In this document: in pieces, positions 61,498 to 64,000 of the stretch | Layout: each line of letters starts with the position of its first letter | Numbering within the stretch: the stretch's first letter is position 1 | Assembly (NCBI GenBank): GCA_002328075.1 | Contig: DCVT01000031.1 | Coordinates: forward strand, 124,001-188,000 | Length of the DNA stretch: 64,000 bases | Direction of reading: 5' to 3' | Source of the DNA: Anaerolineales bacterium UBA2181 | GTDB lineage: Bacteria > Chloroflexota > Anaerolineae > Promineifilales > UBA4811 | Notes under the pieces: model-generated | What the model was told of the DNA's origin: nothing | Database searches by the model: none | The model's input: the letters and a program-made list of their open reading frames with translations, nothing else | Made by a program: the position numbers and the translations under genes

Positions 61498-64000
61498 GTG
61501 ACGACTAGACCAGAACCATCGGGCAAGAAGCGACGTGTGATGGCCGGATCGATTGGAGATTGCGTTCACTCGCTGGGAGTGGAGTCCTTTGCCGAGTGGA
61601 TGGAGGACAGGCACGAAGGCTTCATGCCCGTCAAACTGGGCCCGGCGGTGCCCATTCAGGATGTGGTGAACAAAATCCGAGAAGCCCGGCCGGAGGTGGT
61701 AGCCATATCCATGCGCCTGGGCGATCTGCACCTGGACAAGCTCATCAGCGAGTTCATTGTCAAAGCGGCCGAACACCATCTGTTGCCACGTGAGAGCGGG
61801 ATAAGATACTCCTTTGGTGGCCTTCGGCCGGCTGCCAACCTGGTACGCGCGATGACCGGCTTGCCCGTGCTGGAGGACAAGTTTTCTCCGCCGGAGGATC
61901 GGCATTATGACCTGGATCAAATCGCCGAAAACTATGCGGACATCGAGGCGTTCCGGGACTTTTTTGCCCTGGTGGTGGATGATTATGTCACCATGGAGGA
62001 GCTGGACGCCTTTGCCCGGGGCGTGGTAGCGGTGGAATCCAAAAAGGAAATCCAGTGGGCGGAAACGCTCCTGGAAAGGGTCCGTCAGGTAAGGGAACTG
62101 GAGAACCGGCCGATTCTCCGGGCGCACATTGGGGTGGCGGCCAATACGATTGAGCCTACGGTGGAGGCGGTCAAAAAGCTATCCGATGCTGGGTGCCTGG
62201 AGATCGTGTCGTTGGCGCCGGACCAGCCCGCCCAGGAATATCTGGCCAAATTCGTGCGGGGAGAGGAGAACCCGGACAACTATCTGAAAGGCCAGGGCGG
62301 GGTGCCGATTCGCACAGTGGAGGACCTGCACCGGTTGAAGGCGGCGACCCTGCGGGGCAACTATCCCATGATCCGCATCTACTCGGGCACCGACGAACTG
62401 GTGGAACTGGCCAAGCTGTTTGAAGACACCTTCCGTATGCCGTTTCCTGCGGTACCCATCTTTTTCTACAACGAGATGGACGGCCGGGGCCCCATTTCGA
62501 TCCGTGATAGCTTTGACGAGCACTTTGAGGTGATGCGCTGGTGGGCGGCGAGGGGGAAGGCGGTGGAGATCAACGACCCGCACCAATGGCAGTTGCGCAA
62601 CAGCACGGACGATTTGCTGGTCACCGACCACGTTGTTGCCGGCGTCGTGGCGCTAAAAATGGGCATCCAACACTATGTGATGCAGATGATGTATGATCTT
62701 CCACCGGGCACCTCTGGGCTTAATGACCTGGCCAAATTCCAGGGTGCATTTGAGTTGATTGAACCGCTGACGCGCCATTTTGACTTTCATATCATCAAGG
62801 AAACGCGCGGTGGTCTTTCGGATTTCCCGCCGAATCTGGACAAGGCTAAAGGGCATCTGGCGGTCTCCACCTACTGGCAGATGTACATCGAGCCGGACAT
62901 CGTCCATGTGGTCAGCTTCTCGGAGGCGCACCACGAGGCTACGTCGCAAGATGTGATTGAGAGTTGTGATATCGTCAAGCAGGTCATTGAGGATTTCTAC
63001 CGGGACGACCGCCCGGACATCTGGGCGGACCAGCGCTTGCTGCAGCGAAAACGCCGGCTCAAGCTGGGCGCCATGTACAACATATTCCACCTGGCACTCC
63101 TGGGTGGTTATGAAGGGCCCGTGACGCTGGACAACTTTTTCGAGTGGGCCGTAACGGCCGCGGTCGCGCAGCAGCGTGACCATCATCGCGGCCACGGCCG
63201 GCACTATGAAACCTTGCTGCTCAGTTTGATAGACGAGGCTAACTACCCCAGCGGGCAGTGCGGTTTGATCAGCCCGGATACGCTGGAGCTTGCGCTTCAG
63301 GTGGGTCTTTTTCAGGCGCCGCAGATCACCGTTCTGGACAGGCGATACGAGATGGTCGGCAGGTGCCGTACCAAGATCGTGGATGGCGGTTGCGTGATTC
63401 AAGAGTTCGACGGCAGCAGGGTGGAGGACGAAATTGAGCGGGTCGATCGGCTGCGAGAGCGGAGCCCCTGGTTCTTTGACAAGAGCATCAACCGGGCAGA
63501 TGAGGACCTGTATATTACCGAGACGGCCGAAGCGGTAGACGAGCAGGTTCTGGCGCGGGCGCGGCGGCAGGTAGGCATTCTCCACGCGGCCGAGCTGGAA
63601 AACAAAAAGATCCTGGTGGTGGATTTCGGCAGTACATTCTCCAAGATCGGCACCTTTGACACCTCTACTGAGGAGTTTGACCTCAAATATGTACCAACCA
63701 TCGTTGAGGACTTGCGCGTGTCCCTGGCCGACGGGCTGGGGGTGCTGGAAGACTGCCGAAGAAGGGGAGACTGGGAGCCGCTGGCGGCGGAGATGGCCAG
63801 GTATCATGTCAAGTTGCCCTGTTCCAGCGCCAAGGGCGGCCTCAAGATGGTCACGGTCACGATGGTCAAGGAGGAGAGTGGGTTTGCAGCCGATCTTGCG
63901 GCGCTCACCGCAGGGGCCAAGTTGCTGAACAGCTACGACGGCAGGCTCACTGAGGAGCAGGCGCTGGCCATCTATGAGCAAGACCAGCCGGAGATCATCC
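61498..64000 (+). CDS. Large protein with B12-binding-like N-terminus and MutL-type ASKHA domain (partial at window edge)
   Basis: At least 834 codons from GTG 61498 (AGGAGGG five bases upstream), open to the window end. Residues 14-115 look like a cobalamin-binding Rossmann domain: AGSIGDCVHSLGVESF with His24 and Gly27 in the usual HxxG, although Asp21 is one residue further away than in DxHxxG, followed by VVAISMRLGDLHLDKL. Residues about 120-690 form a long region of uncertain family, possibly a TIM barrel like glutamate mutase E or aminomutase subunits (RPILRAHIGVAANTIEP; SEAHHEATSQDVIESCDIV). From about 700, ILVVDFGSTFSKIGTFD and LPCSSAKGGLKMVTVTMV are the MutL/GlmL signature, proteins that accompany B12-dependent mutases. 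A self-activating corrinoid enzyme is inferred. Confidence 0.7.
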   Translation, partial: MTTRPEPSGKKRRVMAGSIGDCVHSLGVESFAEWMEDRHEGFMPVKLGPAVPIQDVVNKIREARPEVVAISMRLGDLHLDKLISEFIVKAAEHHLLPRESGIRYSFGGLRPAANLVRAMTGLPVLEDKFSPPEDRHYDLDQIAENYADIEAFRDFFALVVDDYVTMEELDAFARGVVAVESKKEIQWAETLLERVRQVRELENRPILRAHIGVAANTIEPTVEAVKKLSDAGCLEIVSLAPDQPAQEYLAKFVRGEENPDNYLKGQGGVPIRTVEDLHRLKAATLRGNYPMIRIYSGTDELVELAKLFEDTFRMPFPAVPIFFYNEMDGRGPISIRDSFDEHFEVMRWWAARGKAVEINDPHQWQLRNSTDDLLVTDHVVAGVVALKMGIQHYVMQMMYDLPPGTSGLNDLAKFQGAFELIEPLTRHFDFHIIKETRGGLSDFPPNLDKAKGHLAVSTYWQMYIEPDIVHVVSFSEAHHEATSQDVIESCDIVKQVIEDFYRDDRPDIWADQRLLQRKRRLKLGAMYNIFHLALLGGYEGPVTLDNFFEWAVTAAVAQQRDHHRGHGRHYETLLLSLIDEANYPSGQCGLISPDTLELALQVGLFQAPQITVLDRRYEMVGRCRTKIVDGGCVIQEFDGSRVEDEIERVDRLRERSPWFFDKSINRADEDLYITETAEAVDEQVLARARRQVGILHAAELENKKILVVDFGSTFSKIGTFDTSTEEFDLKYVPTIVEDLRVSLADGLGVLEDCRRRGDWEPLAAEMARYHVKLPCSSAKGGLKMVTVTMVKEESGFAADLAALTAGAKLLNSYDGRLTEEQALAIYEQDQPEII

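Noticed and set aside
62653..63981. 442-codon minus-strand frame near the right edge
   Set aside because: It is the complement of the B12/MutL gene, which runs off the window and has a strong ribosome site and the MutL motifs.
1..64000. CRISPR arrays, insertion sequences, prophage or integrase genes, rRNA and tRNA genes
   Set aside because: None was seen on reading both strands: no regularly spaced repeats, no transposase or integrase motifs, no recognisable tRNA cloverleaf or rRNA segment.

Overview
The window is high-GC bacterial chromosome. Several traits point to Chloroflexota (Anaerolineae/Caldilineae-like). These are a solute-binding lipoprotein with a Val-rich linker ending in VVVTP after the lipobox, a large secreted subtilase with DUF11-type repeats ending in FLPLAIRS, a BMP-family transporter, and frequent TTG/GTG starts with 4-bp stop/start overlaps. 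The taxon is inferred from style and family content; no rRNA or tRNA gene was seen.

Layout. 0-3.3 kb: HerA-like ATPase and 3-methyladenine glycosylase (minus). 3.4-8.5 kb (plus): thioesterase, MTA/SAH deaminase, a B12-dependent methionine synthase activation-domain protein and a hydantoinase/oxoprolinase-type ASKHA protein. 8.5-17 kb: class V aminotransferase (minus), acyl-CoA dehydrogenase, Mg/Co-chelatase-type D and I AAA+ subunits, an HD protein, a sugar epimerase (minus) and a DUF362/ferredoxin protein. 17-21.4 kb (minus): tightly packed run of tandem GNAT, a 59-aa peptide, metallophosphoesterase, GT39-like membrane glycosyltransferase and LOG-like protein. 21.9-29 kb (minus): BMP lipoprotein, ATPase, two permeases and a URO-D family protein. 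29-34.5 kb: FtsK and a small membrane protein (minus), GrpE and DnaJ (plus), a small hypothetical protein and a YbaK-like deacylase (minus).

34.5-35.2 kb is a gene-free, AT-richer stretch with two perfect DnaA boxes, a third one-mismatch box and a (CTA)5 DnaA-trio-like run next to the last box. It is a strong candidate for oriC. All genes from 17.2 to 31.7 kb point left, and most genes to its right point right. Further right come a CAAX protease, an RNase H-like/TPR protein, adenosine deaminase, a 2H-phosphoesterase-GNAT fusion, a bifunctional PBP, rsmG, and a 1,400-aa subtilase.

47.3-64 kb is a one-directional catabolic region: D-cysteine desulfhydrase family enzyme, RpiR regulator with a palindromic operator, a five-gene peptide/opine-type ABC transporter with an MttB-family methyltransferase gene nested inside it, two octopine/nopaline dehydrogenase family proteins, a second RpiR regulator with its own operator, a C45 amidohydrolase/acyltransferase and, running off the window, a large protein joining a cobalamin-binding-like N-terminus to a MutL-type ATPase. 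I read this as an import-and-degradation system for an N-substituted or N-methylated amino-acid compound, with corrinoid chemistry at its core. That reading is inference.

The most unusual observations are the BMP-family ABC ATPase carrying about 114 residues with four hydrophobic segments inside its first nucleotide-binding domain, the candidate oriC, and the corrinoid/opine gene region with its B12-MutL fusion.
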